Assembly: GCF_900113945.1 (NCBI RefSeq)
Contig: NZ_FORG01000005.1
Span: 62,001-126,000 of the forward strand
Length of the DNA stretch: 64,000 nucleotides
From: Xenorhabdus mauleonii
GTDB taxonomy: Bacteria; Pseudomonadota; Gammaproteobacteria; Enterobacterales; Enterobacteriaceae
Direction of reading: 5' to 3'
Below are positions 30,925 through 41,988 of the stretch, in pieces; the first letter of the stretch is position 1; each line of letters opens with the position of its first letter. The position numbers and the translations under genes are program-made. The notes under the pieces are model-generated. The model made no database searches. It was given only the letters and a program-made list of their open reading frames with translations, and had not been told where the DNA came from.

Positions 30925-30944
30925 AAAGGGGCTTAGGCCCCTTT
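30925..30944 (+). terminator. Hairpin after bamC
   Basis: AAAGGGGC mirrored as GCCCCTTT with a short loop, then a T-rich stretch. It would partly separate dapA-bamC from purC. Confidence 0.8.
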
Positions 30945-31010
30945 ATATTTTGGGTGCAATTTCTCGTTTAATTTTTTACGTTTAAAGAAGTCACATTTCT
31001 GGAGTGTAAG

Positions 31011-31724
31011 ATGCAGAAAAAAGCTGAGTTGTATCGTGGAAAGGCAAAAACAGTGTATTCCACTGAGAACCCTGACCTGCTTGTACTGGAATTCCGTAAT
31101 GATACATCAGCATTGGATGGTGAACGCATAGAGCAGTTTGATCGTAAAGGGATGGTGAATAATAAATTCAATCATTTCATTATGAACAAACTGGAAGAAG
31201 CGGGCATTCCGACGCAAATGGAACAGCTATTGTCAGATAACGAATCGCTGGTGAAAAAACTTGATATGGTGCCAGTGGAGTGCGTTATCCGTAACCGTGC
31301 TGCCGGCTCCCTCGTTAAGCGTCTGGGGGTTGAGGAAGGCATGGTATTGAATCCACCACTGTTTGACTTGTTCTTGAAAGATGATGCCAAACACGATCCT
31401 ATGGTTAATGAATCCTATTGCGAGACATTTGGTTGGGTCAGCAAAGCGCATTTATCCGAGATGAAACGCCTGAGCTACAAAGCCAATGAAGTGTTGAGTC
31501 AATTGTTTGATGATGCCGGTTTGATTTTGGTGGATTTCAAATTGGAGTTTGGGTTGTTCAACGGGAAAATTGTGCTGGGTGATGAATTTTCACCAGATGG
31601 CAGCCGTTTGTGGGACAAACAGACGATGGACAAGATGGATAAAGATCGCTTCCGTCAAAGCCTCGGTGGTTTAATTGAAGCGTATGAAGAAGTCGCACGC
31701 CGTATCGGCGTTATTTTGGACTAA
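31011..31724 (+). CDS. purC: SAICAR synthetase
   Basis: Ligates aspartate to CAIR in purine synthesis. The 237-residue product equals the family length, with [48 protein letters not shown] and [36 protein letters not shown] upstream holds the ribosome-binding site. No convincing PurR box was found in the 92-nt gap before it. Confidence 0.96.
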   Translation: MQKKAELYRGKAKTVYSTENPDLLVLEFRNDTSALDGERIEQFDRKGMVNNKFNHFIMNKLEEAGIPTQMEQLLSDNESLVKKLDMVPVECVIRNRAAGSLVKRLGVEEGMVLNPPLFDLFLKDDAKHDPMVNESYCETFGWVSKAHLSEMKRLSYKANEVLSQLFDDAGLILVDFKLEFGLFNGKIVLGDEFSPDGSRLWDKQTMDKMDKDRFRQSLGGLIEAYEEVARRIGVILD

Positions 31725-31774
31725 CTACGCAAACGATTACTTAGGGTTTATTTCTTAAACTTACCCCTTAATAA

Positions 31775-31810
31775 TGACAGGATGCTCTCGTATTAAAGAG
31801 CATCCTGTCA
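31775..31810. terminator. Perfect 14-bp hairpin between purC and a convergent lipoprotein gene
   Basis: TGACAGGATGCTCT, 8-nt loop, AGAGCATCCTGTCA. It sits between convergent genes 51 nt after purC; very stable, but lacks a T tract on the plus strand. Confidence 0.7.
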
Positions 31811-31833
31811 ATGCGTTGGTTATTTAATGAATA

Positions 31834-32187
31834 TCAAAGTAAATATCTAATCTTTTGTTTCCAGCCTTTCTGGTTCATGCAATTGAAAAAGTATTGTTCT
31901 CTGGAGTCTCTATTGACATCAATGACATAACTTTCAGTTACCGGAACGCTTTGATTGTAATACCCCTCTTTCCCGCATTGGACACCATTTACGCAGGCTT
32001 GTCTCACTGTCCTGATGACCGATTTTTGAGCCACTTCATTTTTTACAGGAAATATTTTTGATGCTGATTCATTGCATATTTGGGTTGCTTCATTAAATGG
32101 CGTTGGGTTACCTGTCGCGGGCACCCATTGCGTGGTACACGCGGTCAGTGAAGCGCACACCATCATGGAGAATATTAGTTTTCTCAT
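31834..32187 (-). CDS. Small hypothetical lipoprotein
   Basis: About 117 residues from ATG 32187 (MRKLIFSMMVCASLTACTT): a typical lipoprotein signal with lipobox LTAC (Cys near 17). The mature part holds several Cys residues (TQICNES, RQACVNGVQCGKEG, YFFNCMNQKGW), so disulfides in the periplasm are likely. The C-terminal pattern of FNCMNQKGW resembles small enterobacterial lipoproteins of unknown function. The frame is open 10 codons further upstream, but that extension would precede the signal peptide. Convergent to purC. I do not recognise the family. Confidence 0.7.
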   Translation of the reverse strand: MRKLIFSMMVCASLTACTTQWVPATGNPTPFNEATQICNESASKIFPVKNEVAQKSVIRTVRQACVNGVQCGKEGYYNQSVPVTESYVIDVNRDSREQYFFNCMNQKGWKQKIRYLL

Positions 32188-32217
32188 ATCGTCTATATGA
32201 ACGCATCCTGTTTGCAA

Positions 32218-32760
32218 GGCATTTCTTACAATCTTTCTGCATTCCTCCAGATAAAAGAGTTGATATTGATCAGTAAAATGCGGTTATACCTGGAAGTTAC
32301 TGACATAATTAAATGAGTCGTTGCCCTGTCTGTATCATGAACGGACATTATAATTATTTATCATTGTGATTATTTAAATCAAGGGTATTAAAAAGTGACA
32401 AAGTTTCATCTGGTTACCTTACTACTTTTCTTACACAACCAAAGTGTAACTCCATGTAGGTATCTTGGATGCATTTTATGAATTGTTGTTTTTTTGATTG
32501 AATGAAACTATTTCAGCTACATGATTAATTATATGATGAAAAATCATTTTCTGCTGCGATTCCACCGGAAACACGTTGGGCAGGGAATATATTCACCGGT
32601 GTTATAAAATTCAGAGTTCAGGCATTAACTTAAGTTTTAAAAATAGGCTGTTATGTTGAGGTTATTGTATAAAATTCAACATATTATTCTGCATAGTGAC
32701 AGAGATTGTGTTGTATGATGCAAAGAATATCAAATACTGTTATGTAGGAAATAAAAATTA
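32218..32760. other. Intergenic region upstream of yeaL-tmcA
   Basis: About 540 AT-rich bases with no supported gene. It holds the promoters of the lipoprotein gene (minus) and of yeaL-tmcA (plus). I see no repeats or RNA gene. Confidence 0.4.
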
Positions 32761-33213
32761 ATGAGCCATATTGATCCAACTTTACTTATTTTACTTGTAT
32801 TGGCAGGGCTTGGTATTATCAGCCATAACATGACTGTTACACTGGCTATGTTATTTCTCTTGGTAGTTCGTATCACGCCATTGAATCAATTCTTCCCTTG
32901 GGTGGAAAAGTATGGCTTGACGATAGGTATTCTGGTTCTGACCATAGGTGTGATGTCACCTATCGCAAGTGGAAAAATCTCGCCACAAGAAATTTTTAGC
33001 TCATTCCTGAATTGGAAATCACTGCTGGCAATTGCGGTGGGTGTTCTTGTATCGTGGCTAGGAAGCCGTGGTGTTGCTTTAATGTCCAATCAACCTTCAA
33101 CTGTAGCGGGATTATTGGTCGGTACAATATTGGGGGTTGCCTTATTCAGAGGAGTTCCTGTCGGCCCATTGATCGCGGCGGGTATTTTATCAATGATGAT
33201 TGGCAAGTCATGA
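32761..33213 (+). CDS. yeaL: DUF441 membrane protein YeaL
   Basis: Small inner-membrane protein, 150 residues, about four hydrophobic helices. [39 protein letters not shown] and [21 protein letters not shown] are typical of the UPF0756/DUF441 family. Function unknown. The stop codon overlaps the tmcA start (ATGA), so the two are translationally coupled; in E. coli these genes are not neighbours. Confidence 0.9.
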   Translation: MSHIDPTLLILLVLAGLGIISHNMTVTLAMLFLLVVRITPLNQFFPWVEKYGLTIGILVLTIGVMSPIASGKISPQEIFSSFLNWKSLLAIAVGVLVSWLGSRGVALMSNQPSTVAGLLVGTILGVALFRGVPVGPLIAAGILSMMIGKS

Positions 33214-35447
33214 CAGTTTCGGTAAACACCATAGACAACAATGCATGGGGAACGTTGCAAGCACAGATGCAGCAACAGGGGCAGCGCCGTTTAGTTGTAT
33301 TGAGTGGTGAACCGCAATGGAGTGCTTTGATAGTTTCTCAACTGAAAAAACAGTTTCAGGGAGACTGGTTAACGGTTTCATCTCATGAATCCGATGCCAT
33401 TGAACCAACTAAAGCCGTGAGTTTACTTGGGCGTGAATTTTTGCATGGCGTTTTTGATGCGACTCAGGGATTTAATGCTGAAGCATTGGCGATACTGGCC
33501 GGTACGTTAAAAGCGGGAAGCTGGTTGATTATGCGCGTTCCTGTCTGGGAGCACTGGTCAGAAAATCCTGATGAGGATAGTTTGCGCTGGAATGAATCAA
33601 TAGGAATTATCCCCACACCTAATTTTGTGCATCACATTAAAAACCAATTAATGAGTTTTAAAGATGTTTCGTTATGGAAACAGGGGACTCCTTTCCAAAT
33701 TTTACCATTGCCGCAGTCGGAAATGTGGCAGATGCCGGATGGAAATCCCACGGCCAGCCAGAAAGCCATTCTTGATGAATTATTGCAGGCTTCGCAAGGT
33801 GTTTGGGTCATTACTGCACCAAGAGGGCGGGGAAAATCCGCGTTGGCAGGAATGTTGGTAAGGCACTGGCAAGGTAAAGGCAAATGTTGGTTATGTGCGC
33901 CGGCCAAAATCACAACGGAAGTTATTCGAAGGTATTCAGGGAGCTCAGATCCGCTCGGTCAGGACATTCCGGAGCAGGAAACACCATTTTGGGCGGTAGA
34001 CAATTTATTGAAATATTGCCGCACTAACGCTTTTCAAGCGAACGATCTTCAAGCAAATGGTTTGCAAGCGAATAACCCGCAACCGAATAATCATGGACGG
34101 GAAAACAGAAACGAAGTTGATTGGCTATTAATTGATGAAGCGGCTGCGATCCCAACGCCACAACTTGCAGAATTGATCCGTTATTTCCCGCGAGTACTGC
34201 TGACATCAACTGTTCAAGGTTATGAAGGTACAGGGCGCGGTTTTTTGTTGAAGCTGTGCTCTGCGCTGCCGGAGTGTCAAATTAGAGAGTTGAAAACGCC
34301 AATGCGTTGGGCTGAAAACGATCCACTGGAAACTTGGCTGGATAGCGCGTTGCTATTTGATGATAATCCGTGGCTTACTGAATGGCCTTCTCACTTGAAT
34401 CTTGCAGAAGATTTAGATTTTTCCTCCATCACGCAAGATATGTGGCTAAAACACCCTACAATATTGCGTCAATTTTATGGGCTATTGACCAGTGCCCACT
34501 ATCGCACCTCCCCCCTTGATTTACGTCGATTGCTGGATGGTAATGGAATGCGCTTTCTGGCCGCCAAATTACACACTGAAAATGACCAGAAAAATGCTCA
34601 ACAGTCATTGGTTGGGGCATTGTGGATGGTAAATGAAGGTGGATTATCATCAACATTAGCGCATGAGATATGGGCAGGGCGACGGCGTCCCAGGGGTAAT
34701 TTGGTTGCTCAATCTCTGGCAGCACACAGCGGCTTTCCTTGCGCGGCAATGCTACGATCACAACGGGTCAGCCGGGTTGCGGTACAAACACAGTATCGCC
34801 GCCGTGGGATCGCCAATCGCCTGATAACTCAGCAATGTCGGCAAGCCAATAAAAATAAGCTGGATTTCCTGTCTGTCAGTTTTGGTTATACCCCAGAGCT
34901 GTGGTCCCTTTGGCAAAAATGCGGTTTCCGCTTGGTGAGAATGGGAACTCACCGTGAAGCAAGCAGTGGCTGCTATACCGCAATGGCTATTTTGCCGTTG
35001 AGTGAACAAGGACATCAACTTGCCCAATCAGCACAACAACAATTATCCCGGGATGCGAGGGGGTTGGAATCATTGCTTGGTTTTACGCTTCCCCTTGAAT
35101 ATACCAATGACGAGCGGCTTAACGGCAATGATTGGCTAGAATTATCTGGATTTGCATTTGCCCATCGGCCGCTGTCTGCATCTTATTTTTCATTACAGCG
35201 GTTATTGCTGGCGAGCGATTTAGCCTTGCCTGCATTGAGAAAATATTTCCACCAGCAAATAGATATTGAGCAGTGCGCCCGTGAGCTATTATTGAGCGGC
35301 CGCAAGGCATTATTGAAATGTTGGCGGAAAGAAGTGGCTGACGCATTGGCAAGCATGGATAACATACTTGCCAATCAGTGGCGTAATTGGGTTACTTCTT
35401 GCGATTCTGTTGAGGCCAGTCGTCCTCATCATCCCATTGATCATTAA
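33210..35447 (+). CDS. tmcA: tRNA(Met) cytidine acetyltransferase TmcA
   Basis: Makes N4-acetylcytidine at the wobble base of elongator tRNA-Met. From ATG 33210 ([16 protein letters not shown]), which overlaps the yeaL stop, the product is 745 residues, longer than the E. coli enzyme (about 671). Parts in order: N-terminal DUF1726-like domain, RNA-helicase module with Walker [14 protein letters not shown] (about 203-215) and Walker [16 protein letters not shown] (about 303-317), GNAT domain with [17 protein letters not shown], and a C-terminal tail. Between the two Walker motifs lies a 20-residue repeat insertion (275-294). The last 56 nt overlap ypfN on the other strand. An upstream in-frame extension to 33012 lies inside yeaL and is not used. 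Confidence 0.94.
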   Translation: MTVSVNTIDNNAWGTLQAQMQQQGQRRLVVLSGEPQWSALIVSQLKKQFQGDWLTVSSHESDAIEPTKAVSLLGREFLHGVFDATQGFNAEALAILAGTLKAGSWLIMRVPVWEHWSENPDEDSLRWNESIGIIPTPNFVHHIKNQLMSFKDVSLWKQGTPFQILPLPQSEMWQMPDGNPTASQKAILDELLQASQGVWVITAPRGRGKSALAGMLVRHWQGKGKCWLCAPAKITTEVIRRYSGSSDPLGQDIPEQETPFWAVDNLLKYCRTNAFQANDLQANGLQANNPQPNNHGRENRNEVDWLLIDEAAAIPTPQLAELIRYFPRVLLTSTVQGYEGTGRGFLLKLCSALPECQIRELKTPMRWAENDPLETWLDSALLFDDNPWLTEWPSHLNLAEDLDFSSITQDMWLKHPTILRQFYGLLTSAHYRTSPLDLRRLLDGNGMRFLAAKLHTENDQKNAQQSLVGALWMVNEGGLSSTLAHEIWAGRRRPRGNLVAQSLAAHSGFPCAAMLRSQRVSRVAVQTQYRRRGIANRLITQQCRQANKNKLDFLSVSFGYTPELWSLWQKCGFRLVRMGTHREASSGCYTAMAILPLSEQGHQLAQSAQQQLSRDARGLESLLGFTLPLEYTNDERLNGNDWLELSGFAFAHRPLSASYFSLQRLLLASDLALPALRKYFHQQIDIEQCARELLLSGRKALLKCWRKEVADALASMDNILANQWRNWVTSCDSVEASRPHHPIDH
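34032..34091 (+). repeat. Four tandem 15-bp units inside tmcA
   Basis: Units encode [15 protein letters not shown] and PQPNN. They are in frame and lie between Walker A and Walker B of TmcA. Third-base differences between units show some age. Confidence 0.85.
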
Positions 35448-35586
35448 AATCTCGGTGCGGGGGTAATTCTGGTTTGTTATCTAAAAAAGATTTCGTGTTA
35501 ACCCGGCTTAATGCTTTTACTGCATTAATAACAATGCCGATGAGTACTAGCAGAACAAGCCACCAATAATCTATCAACCAATGCAT
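35392..35586 (-). CDS. ypfN: YpfN family small membrane protein
   Basis: About 64 residues from ATG 35586 ([17 protein letters not shown]), with AAGGTGAG about 6 nt upstream; a GTG three codons earlier overlaps that site. One transmembrane helix (about 5-22) and a charged cytoplasmic tail with [20 protein letters not shown], the UPF0370 signature. Function unknown. The final 56 nt overlap the 3' end of tmcA antisense. Confidence 0.9.
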   Translation of the reverse strand: MHWLIDYWWLVLLVLIGIVINAVKALSRVNTKSFLDNKPELPPHRDFNDQWDDEDDWPQQNRKK

Positions 35587-35638
35587 TTTACTCACCTTGA
35601 GACTATGTTCATTGCGGAGAGCGTCCGCGTTGGGGTAT

Positions 35639-35664
35639 TAAGCGCCTTTCCCATGAGGCGCTTA
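35639..35664. terminator. Hairpin downstream of the M15 peptidase gene
   Basis: Perfect 9-bp stem TAAGCGCCT/AGGCGCTTA with an 8-nt loop; no T tract. Confidence 0.5.
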
Positions 35665-35669
35665 TTCCC

Positions 35670-35814
35670 ATTATCCATCACCTTTCAAGTTGCAGTTTAT
35701 CGGCTTCACTTACCTCAGCCCACGTTTTTATAAACATACGGTTATCTGCCCTTGGGGCTGATTCCTTGGCGGCTTTGCTGCGCGGTTGCCTGCATTTTGA
35801 AATCCATTAGATAC
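35670..35814. repeat. ERIC-type repeat between ypfN and the M15 peptidase gene
   Basis: A 145-bp element with CTTTCAAGTTGCAG at the left, GCATTTTGAAATCCATTAG at the right, and the core CTCAGCCCACGTTTTTATAA. The centre GTTTTTATAAACATACGGTT is shared with the copy at 17282-17463 (one base different), so the two belong to one subfamily. Confidence 0.75.
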
Positions 35815-35834
35815 AGATGTAATCAACTATAAGC

Positions 35835-36503
35835 CTAGTCAATAATTCTGATGTATTTATCAAATACATAGGATAGATTGTTTCTCAACCAATTTATGCC
35901 GGCAATATCACGATCCTGCCAAGCATCCAGCAAGACTTGTTCATCAAACAAACGCTCAGCTTCATGAGATATAGGCCAATAGCTGATATGCCAGGGTTCA
36001 TAAGCTACGCCTGCATCGTGTCGAGTAAATGGGCGATAAAAATCATAATGAGACATGTTTTCTGTCAGCCAGTGGGTCAACGGTTCAAAGTAACCGCCGT
36101 TTTCATATTCCCAAGGCTCTAACTGCAACTGCTTATCTTGTGGGAGCAAAAACGGGTCATAGACATCCAGTTCAGTTCCCCAATGATGCCGGCTCGCACC
36201 CGGCAGGGCAGACCAACGAAGAATCGCTTCACATAGCTCGCCTTCACTCATTTTTGAAATATCAAGCGGCTGGCTATTGTCATCCAATACGGGACGTTGG
36301 CCGCGAAATTTTTCATTCCAGATTGTTTGCTGGCGCGTGAAATCGCGAAATGAACTGGCAGGTTGTAATTTAAATCCTGCTTGGGCAGCCTTTTGTTGCA
36401 TGGCAAGAAACGCTTTGGTGGCATTGAACTGCAAACGGTGATTGCCGGAAAGTGTTACCAGATGATCTGTGGACAGGCCAGTTAACATTTCAGGTGTCAT
36501 CAT
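35835..36503 (-). CDS. M15-family metallopeptidase (D-Ala-D-Ala carboxypeptidase-like)
   Basis: Zinc peptidase of the VanY/LAS type, 222 residues. The first zinc site is [13 protein letters not shown] (SxHxxGxxxD; His near 107, Asp near 114) and the second is EPWHISYW (His near 170). [18 protein letters not shown] supplies the substrate arginine. No signal peptide is visible, so it may act on cytoplasmic muropeptides, for instance in wall recycling, rather than on the sacculus. Its start overlaps the end of dapE, giving a dapE-M15 unit known from Yersinia and Serratia relatives. Confidence 0.88.
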   Translation of the reverse strand: MMTPEMLTGLSTDHLVTLSGNHRLQFNATKAFLAMQQKAAQAGFKLQPASSFRDFTRQQTIWNEKFRGQRPVLDDNSQPLDISKMSEGELCEAILRWSALPGASRHHWGTELDVYDPFLLPQDKQLQLEPWEYENGGYFEPLTHWLTENMSHYDFYRPFTRHDAGVAYEPWHISYWPISHEAERLFDEQVLLDAWQDRDIAGINWLRNNLSYVFDKYIRIID

Positions 36504-37627
36504 TTGACCAATTGCTCCATGATACGTTGATAAATTAGGCTTAATTGTTGTAATTCAGCCACGTTGACGCACTCATTGACTTTGTGGATTGTGGCATTAA
36601 TTGGCCCCAGTTCCACAACTTGTGCCCCCATTTTGGCAATAAAACGCCCGTCTGATGTACCGCCACTGGTGGACAGCTCGGGTTTGTACCCGCAAAAGTG
36701 TTCAATGGAATCCACGGTTGCATCAACAAGTTTGCCTTCGCAAGTCAGGAAAGGTTGCCCGGACAGCCACCAATCCAGTTCATATTTCAGCTTATGCTTA
36801 TTCAGCATATCTTCAACTTTCTGGCGGATTTCGGTGTCCGTCAGCTCCGTGCTGAAACGGAAATTAAATTGCACCCACAGTTTACCCGGGATGATGTTAT
36901 TGCTGCCGGTTCCTGCCTGAATGTTGGCAATTTGCATGCTGGTGGCAGGGAAAAACTCATTGCCTTCATCCCATTGAGTATTGACCAACTCTTGCAAAAA
37001 GGGCAGTGAGCGGTGAATAGGATTGTCTGCCAATTGAGGGTAGGCGACATGCCCCTGAGTGCCAAATATCGTTAGACTGGCTGTCAGAGAGCCTCTCCGC
37101 CCATTTTTGATCATATCCCCAAGGCGATGTTGGCTGGAAGGCTCACCCACCAGACAATAATCCAGCCGTTCATCGCGAGCCATCAATGTCTCAACGACTT
37201 TAACTGTACCGTTGGTTGCCTTGGCTTCTTCATCGGAAGTGATCAAAAAGGCAAGGCGGCCTTTATGCTCCGGATACTGCGCAACAAAACGTTCTGCCGC
37301 TACCACCATGGCAGCCAGAGAACTTTTCATATCTGCCGCACCGCGGCCATACAGCATTCCATCACGGATAGACGGCTCGAAAGGCGGAGTTTGCCACTGT
37401 GACATATCACCGGCAGGAACAACATCGGTGTGACCAGCAAGGGCAAAAGTGACTCCCGTACCACGATAAGCCCAGAAATTTTGGGTATCACCGAAAGGCA
37501 TGCGTTCTATCGTGAAACCAATGTCTTGCAGGCGTTGAATGAGAATTTCTTGACAACCATGATCATCAGGGCTGACAGAAGGCTGCTTAATTAACTGCTG
37601 CGCCAAATCAATTACTGGGCAAACCAT
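36500..37627 (-). CDS. dapE: Succinyl-diaminopimelate desuccinylase
   Basis: Di-zinc M20 amidohydrolase producing LL-DAP for lysine and peptidoglycan synthesis. The 375-residue product has the metal sites [11 protein letters not shown] (His and Asp near 66-68), [14 protein letters not shown] (Asp near 99), [11 protein letters not shown] (Glu near 134) and, at the end, [13 protein letters not shown] (His near 349). It is coupled to the M15 peptidase gene downstream and follows yffB by 14 nt. Confidence 0.96.
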   Translation of the reverse strand: MVCPVIDLAQQLIKQPSVSPDDHGCQEILIQRLQDIGFTIERMPFGDTQNFWAYRGTGVTFALAGHTDVVPAGDMSQWQTPPFEPSIRDGMLYGRGAADMKSSLAAMVVAAERFVAQYPEHKGRLAFLITSDEEAKATNGTVKVVETLMARDERLDYCLVGEPSSQHRLGDMIKNGRRGSLTASLTIFGTQGHVAYPQLADNPIHRSLPFLQELVNTQWDEGNEFFPATSMQIANIQAGTGSNNIIPGKLWVQFNFRFSTELTDTEIRQKVEDMLNKHKLKYELDWWLSGQPFLTCEGKLVDATVDSIEHFCGYKPELSTSGGTSDGRFIAKMGAQVVELGPINATIHKVNECVNVAELQQLSLIYQRIMEQLVK

Positions 37628-37641
37628 GATGTGATCCTTAT

Positions 37642-38046
37642 CTAGTCATGCGAGAAAAATTGTTGATACTGTTCAGCCTTAAAGCCGAGTAAATATTTAT
37701 CTGCTGATAACGCTGTGTTTGTTTTCTCTGAATGTGAGATCAAAAGAGGTCGTTTTATTATTGCAGGCTGTTCCAGCATCAGTGCCTTGGCCGCTTCAGC
37801 GTTATCAATGGCTGATTTTTGCTCATCAGACAATTTGCGCCAGGTTGTACCACGGGTATTCAACAGGGGTTCCCAGCCGATCTGTTCAACGAATGATTGG
37901 AGTAGCTCAGGGGGTAGACCATCAACACGATAGTCATGAAATTGATAAGGGATCTCTTGGTCTTCTAGCCAGCGACGTGCTTTTTTTATGGTATCGCAGT
38001 TTTTGATGCCGTAAAGAATGAATGTCTTGTGAGAAGTGGTGTCCGA
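37642..38046 (-). CDS. yffB: ArsC/Spx-family protein YffB
   Basis: Thioredoxin-fold protein of about 134 residues from ATG 38046, which has AAGGA about 8 nt upstream. A frame from 38085 would add 13 residues that look like a partial duplication of the true N-terminus (MSDT at both starts). Active Cys in [17 protein letters not shown] (CxT/S arrangement), C-terminal arginine in IIKRPLL. Located immediately upstream of dapE, as in E. coli. Substrate not known; glutathione-dependent reductase activity is inferred for the family. Confidence 0.88.
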   Translation of the reverse strand, partial: SDTTSHKTFILYGIKNCDTIKKARRWLEDQEIPYQFHDYRVDGLPPELLQSFVEQIGWEPLLNTRGTTWRKLSDEQKSAIDNAEAAKALMLEQPAIIKRPLLISHSEKTNTALSADKYLLGFKAEQYQQFFSHD

Positions 38047-38367
38047 CATGATGAGATCCTTGGTCTTGTTTAACGTATCCGACATAATGCGTGAAATTTA
38101 GTATTTTATCCAGATTGCTTACTCCCTTGCGCATACTTGCTGTTCTTATTTCCACCAAGGTTTCTTTATCAACAGATTTCTGCCAGTAATTTTCTACCAA
38201 CATTCACGTTACAGGTTGCAAACCATTTGCAATCTCAGAAGAGAGAAATAGAGGAAAAGAATATAAATAAATTAATAGCATTGAAATAATAACTAAAATA
38301 AATAATGCATGTATTTATTATACAAATAATTAATTTATTTCAAATCAATTTGATATTTTCGGTAACT

Positions 38368-38404
38368 CACAATTTCCCTGCTGGCAAAACTTAGGGAAAT
38401 TGTG
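38368..38404 (-). terminator. Hairpin downstream of narP
   Basis: Perfect 12-bp inverted repeat CACAATTTCCCT/AGGGAAATTGTG with a 13-nt loop, 33 nt after the narP stop. Confidence 0.65.
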
Positions 38405-38437
38405 TTCCATATTGAAGATGCAAAAGAAAACTCAATG

Positions 38438-39073
38438 TCAGATTAAGGCTGCTTTTCTATGCTTCAAATAGATAATAGTGGCTTCAAGGCGGGAGCGAGA
38501 TTTAAGTTTTTTCAATAGGTTACGTGTATGGACTTTCACGGTTTCTTCAGAAATAAAGAGGAAGTCAGCAATTTCTTTGTTGGTCATGCCTTCGGAGATT
38601 TCTTTTAAGACATCCAATTCACGCTTAGTTAATTTTGATAATGGATCGACATAAAGATGGCGAGTGGATAAATATTGGTGAACTTTTTCACTGAACACGG
38701 CATGACCATCAATCGCTTTTTTTATGTTGCTCAACAAAGGAGCAAGTTCAATGTCTTTTAATAAATAACCATTCGCGCCGGCATCAACGGCATCATAAAT
38801 ATCACCGCGATGATCTGAATCAGAGAGTACAAGAATATAGGTATCAAGCCCTTTTCGACGAAGTGACTTAATCGTATCAATTCCGGAAAGACCGTGAATT
38901 TTCAGATCGATCAAAATAATGTCCGGTTTTATCTGGCAGGCGATATTTATTGCATCTTCACCATTGTCAGTTTCGGCTGTTACAATGAGTTCCCGTTCCA
39001 ATTCGATCAAATCTTTTAAGCCATGACGAATGATTGGATGATCATCTACTATCATAACTGAATGATTATGCAT
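38438..39073 (-). CDS. narP: NarP-like nitrate/nitrite response regulator
   Basis: Two-component response regulator of the NarL/FixJ family, 211 residues. Receiver domain: VMIVDDHPIIRHGL (acid pocket, Asp near 10-11), phospho-Asp in IILIDLKIHGLSGID (near 56), Lys in YLLKD. The helix-turn-helix is LTKRELDVLKEISEGMTNKEIADFL, then SEETVKVHTRNLLKKL. It is near maeB, as expected for narP of enterics, but somewhat diverged, and no sensor kinase (NarQ or NarX) is adjacent. Own promoter in the 540-nt gap before maeB. Confidence 0.85.
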   Translation of the reverse strand: MHNHSVMIVDDHPIIRHGLKDLIELERELIVTAETDNGEDAINIACQIKPDIILIDLKIHGLSGIDTIKSLRRKGLDTYILVLSDSDHRGDIYDAVDAGANGYLLKDIELAPLLSNIKKAIDGHAVFSEKVHQYLSTRHLYVDPLSKLTKRELDVLKEISEGMTNKEIADFLFISEETVKVHTRNLLKKLKSRSRLEATIIYLKHRKAALI

Positions 39074-39614
39074 ATTCTTTCTCCCATATAGAAATGCAGA
39101 TTTTTTGTTTGATAAAACATAAAAACAGGATTCTGCTTTATGTTAAATTGCTGTGTGATTTTTATGGAGTATATTGAATCATCATTAATGAGATTCTGAA
39201 AATATATCCTGATATAAAAATAGAAATATCGCAAACAGGTTTATCCATTCAGATGAAATAAAATTCACTTTCATTAGAAAATGCGTTTTCTTAATTGCTA
39301 ATAATTTTCTAAATAAATTTTTGGGATATTTTATAGATTAATTTTTGTTTTTGTAAACTTATTTTAAATAATAATTTTAAATCGACTATTTAATTAATTT
39401 ATCAAGTTATTAATTGGAGATTAAATACCTCTCTATAGGTATCATTAGGATAATATCTATATAATATTGGTTAATGCAACACCATGATTTGCCGTTTTTT
39501 TACCCTTCGATTTTGATGATTATGAACAAAATGCTGCTAACATCATGATTTAACCTTCCGTAACTATTATACTGGACGGATTTTTACTTCGACAGACGTG
39601 TAAAGGATCAGATA
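39074..39614. other. AT-rich divergent intergenic region between narP and maeB
   Basis: About 540 bases, very A/T-rich, no gene supported. A TATACT hexamer at about 39569, roughly 45 nt before maeB, is a plausible -10 element. I see no clear FNR or NarL heptamers. Confidence 0.4.
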
Positions 39615-41894
39615 ATGGATGAAAAATTAAAACAAAGTGCTCTTGATTTCCACGAGTTCCCACAACCAGGAAAAATCACAGTTACTCCGACCAAGCCACT
39701 CACTACACAACGTGATTTGGCATTAGCCTATTCGCCGGGTGTTGCTGCGCCATGTCTTGAAATAGCAGAAGATCCTTTGGCCGCCTATAAATATACAGCC
39801 CGTGGTAATCTTGTTGCGGTTATTTCCAATGGTACGGCTGTGCTGGGGTTGGGTAACATTGGTGCTTTGGCCGGTAAACCTGTGATGGAAGGCAAGGGCG
39901 TTTTGTTCAAAAAATTCTCCGGCATTGATGTTTTTGACATTGAAGTGGATGAAACTAACCCGGATAAATTGATTGATATCATTGCTGCGCTGGAGCCAAC
40001 GTTTGGTGGTATCAACCTTGAAGATATCAAAGCACCAGAATGTTTCTATATTGAACAGAAACTGCGCGAACGCATGAAAATTCCTGTATTCCATGATGAT
40101 CAGCACGGTACGGCGATTATCTGTACCGCAGCAGTTCTGAATGGCTTACGGGTTGTTAATAAAGACATCAGCAAAGTACGCATGGTAGTTTCGGGAGCGG
40201 GAGCCGCTTCGATTGCGTGCATGAACTTGCTGGTGGCTCTGGGCTTGCAACGTGAAAATATTGTCGTTTGTGACTCGAAAGGCGTTATCTATCGTGGTCG
40301 CGAAGAGAATATGGAAAAAACCAAGGCTGATTATGCCATTGAAGATAACGGCAGCCGCACATTGGCAGATGTGATCCCGGATGCTGATATTTTCCTGGGC
40401 TGTTCTGGGCCGGGTGTTCTGACCCAAGACATGGTGAAAACCATGGCGCCATCCCCACTGATTATGGCACTGGCCAACCCTGAGCCAGAAATCCTGCCGC
40501 CGTTGGCAAAAGCGGTACGTCCTGATGCAATTATTTGTACCGGTCGTTCTGATTTCCCGAATCAGGTCAATAACGTTCTCTGCTTCCCATTCATTTTCCG
40601 TGGTGCCTTGGATGTCGGGGCAACAACCATCAACGAAGAAATGAAACTTGCTTGTGTCCGCGCCATTGCAGATTTGGCACTGGCTGAGCAAAGTCAGGAA
40701 GTTGCTTCCGCTTATGGTGATCAAGACTTGTTCTTTGGCCCGGATTACATTATCCCTAAACCGTTTGATCCTCGCTTGATTGTCAAAATCGCACCGGCCG
40801 TGGCAAAAGCGGCGATGGAATCCGGCGTGGCAACACGACCTATTGCTGATTTCAACGTATATATAGAGAAGCTCAATGAGTTTGTTTATAAAACGAACTT
40901 GTTCATGAAACCGATTTTCTCTCAAGCGAAAAAAGAGAAAAAACGCATCGTATTGGCAGAAGGGGAAGATGTTCGCGTATTGCATGCTACGCAAGAACTT
41001 GTTTCTCATGGTCTGGCATTCCCGATTTTGATTGGCCGTCCTAGCGTCATTGAAATGCGGATCAAAAAACAAGGCCTGCATATTGAGGCCGGTAAAGATT
41101 TTGAAGTCGTAAACAACGAAAATGACCCACGTTTCAAAGAGTATTGGCAAGAATACTACCAAATCATGAAGCGTCGTGGTGTTTCGCCAGAGCAGGCACG
41201 TCGCGCAGTGATTGGCAACCCAACACTCATTGGTGCAATCATGGTACACCGTGGTGAAGCGGATGGCCTGATTTGCGGTACGGTGGGCAGCTACAATGAA
41301 CATTACCAAATCGTGAAAGATGTCTTCGGCTTCCGCCAGGGCGTACATACCGCAGGTGCGATGAATGCCTTGCTGTTGCCGATGGGAAATACATTTATTG
41401 CCGATACCTACGTCAATGAAAACCCAAGCCCGGAAGAATTGGCTGAAATTACGCTGATGGCGGCTGAAACTGTCCGTCGTTTCGGTATCGAGCCTAAGGT
41501 AGCCTTGCTGTCACGCTCAAGTTTTGGCTCTTCAGATTGTGAGTCTGCGCAAAAAATGCGCAAGGCATTGGAGTTGGTTCAGCAAATGGCCCCATCACTT
41601 GAAATCGATGGAGAAATGCACGGAGATGCGGCGTTGGTGGAGAGTATCCGTCGTGACATCATGCCAGATAGCCCATTGAAAGGCTCTGCGAATCTGTTGA
41701 TCATGCCAAATATGGAAGCTGCCCGCATCAGCTATAACTTATTGCGCGTGACCAGTTCAGATGGCGTAACGGTTGGGCCAGTCTTGATGGGTGTGGCTAA
41801 ACCTGTCCATATTCTGACCCCAATTGCTTCTGTGCGCCGTATCGTGAACATGGTGGCATTGGCGGCAGTTGAAGCTCAAACAAATCCACTGTAA
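39615..41894 (+). CDS. maeB: NADP-dependent malic enzyme MaeB
   Basis: Oxidative decarboxylation of malate to pyruvate with NADPH formation. The 759-residue product has the two-part layout of MaeB: malic enzyme domain (1 to about 425; [33 protein letters not shown]-binding [16 protein letters not shown]) and a phosphotransacetylase-like regulatory domain (about 430-759; [36 protein letters not shown]). The latter binds acetyl-CoA as effector in characterised homologues. A long antisense frame inside it is a shadow. Confidence 0.96.
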   Translation: MDEKLKQSALDFHEFPQPGKITVTPTKPLTTQRDLALAYSPGVAAPCLEIAEDPLAAYKYTARGNLVAVISNGTAVLGLGNIGALAGKPVMEGKGVLFKKFSGIDVFDIEVDETNPDKLIDIIAALEPTFGGINLEDIKAPECFYIEQKLRERMKIPVFHDDQHGTAIICTAAVLNGLRVVNKDISKVRMVVSGAGAASIACMNLLVALGLQRENIVVCDSKGVIYRGREENMEKTKADYAIEDNGSRTLADVIPDADIFLGCSGPGVLTQDMVKTMAPSPLIMALANPEPEILPPLAKAVRPDAIICTGRSDFPNQVNNVLCFPFIFRGALDVGATTINEEMKLACVRAIADLALAEQSQEVASAYGDQDLFFGPDYIIPKPFDPRLIVKIAPAVAKAAMESGVATRPIADFNVYIEKLNEFVYKTNLFMKPIFSQAKKEKKRIVLAEGEDVRVLHATQELVSHGLAFPILIGRPSVIEMRIKKQGLHIEAGKDFEVVNNENDPRFKEYWQEYYQIMKRRGVSPEQARRAVIGNPTLIGAIMVHRGEADGLICGTVGSYNEHYQIVKDVFGFRQGVHTAGAMNALLLPMGNTFIADTYVNENPSPEELAEITLMAAETVRRFGIEPKVALLSRSSFGSSDCESAQKMRKALELVQQMAPSLEIDGEMHGDAALVESIRRDIMPDSPLKGSANLLIMPNMEAARISYNLLRVTSSDGVTVGPVLMGVAKPVHILTPIASVRRIVNMVALAAVEAQTNPL

Positions 41895-41948
41895 TTCACA
41901 ATCCCAACATTCTCGGTTTCAATCATGAAATCGAGAATAATTTGAGTG

Positions 41949-41984
41949 ATACCCCGCCAATGCTTCCCTTGGCGGGGTATTTTT
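41949..41984 (+). terminator. Terminator of maeB
   Basis: Perfect 12-bp stem ATACCCCGCCAA/TTGGCGGGGTAT, 8-nt loop, T-rich tail. Confidence 0.92.
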
Positions 41985-41988
41985 ATTT

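Noticed and set aside
30945-31010. PurR box upstream of purC
   Set aside because: No stretch in the gap matches the 16-bp consensus convincingly.
33012-33209. 66-codon upstream extension of tmcA
   Set aside because: Overlaps yeaL in another frame; ATG 33210 overlaps the yeaL stop and matches the TmcA N-terminus.
40146-41348. 400-codon open frame antisense to maeB
   Set aside because: It lies entirely inside a well-conserved maeB, has a composition typical of a reverse-strand shadow (many Arg, Phe, Cys, His), and no ribosome-binding site.
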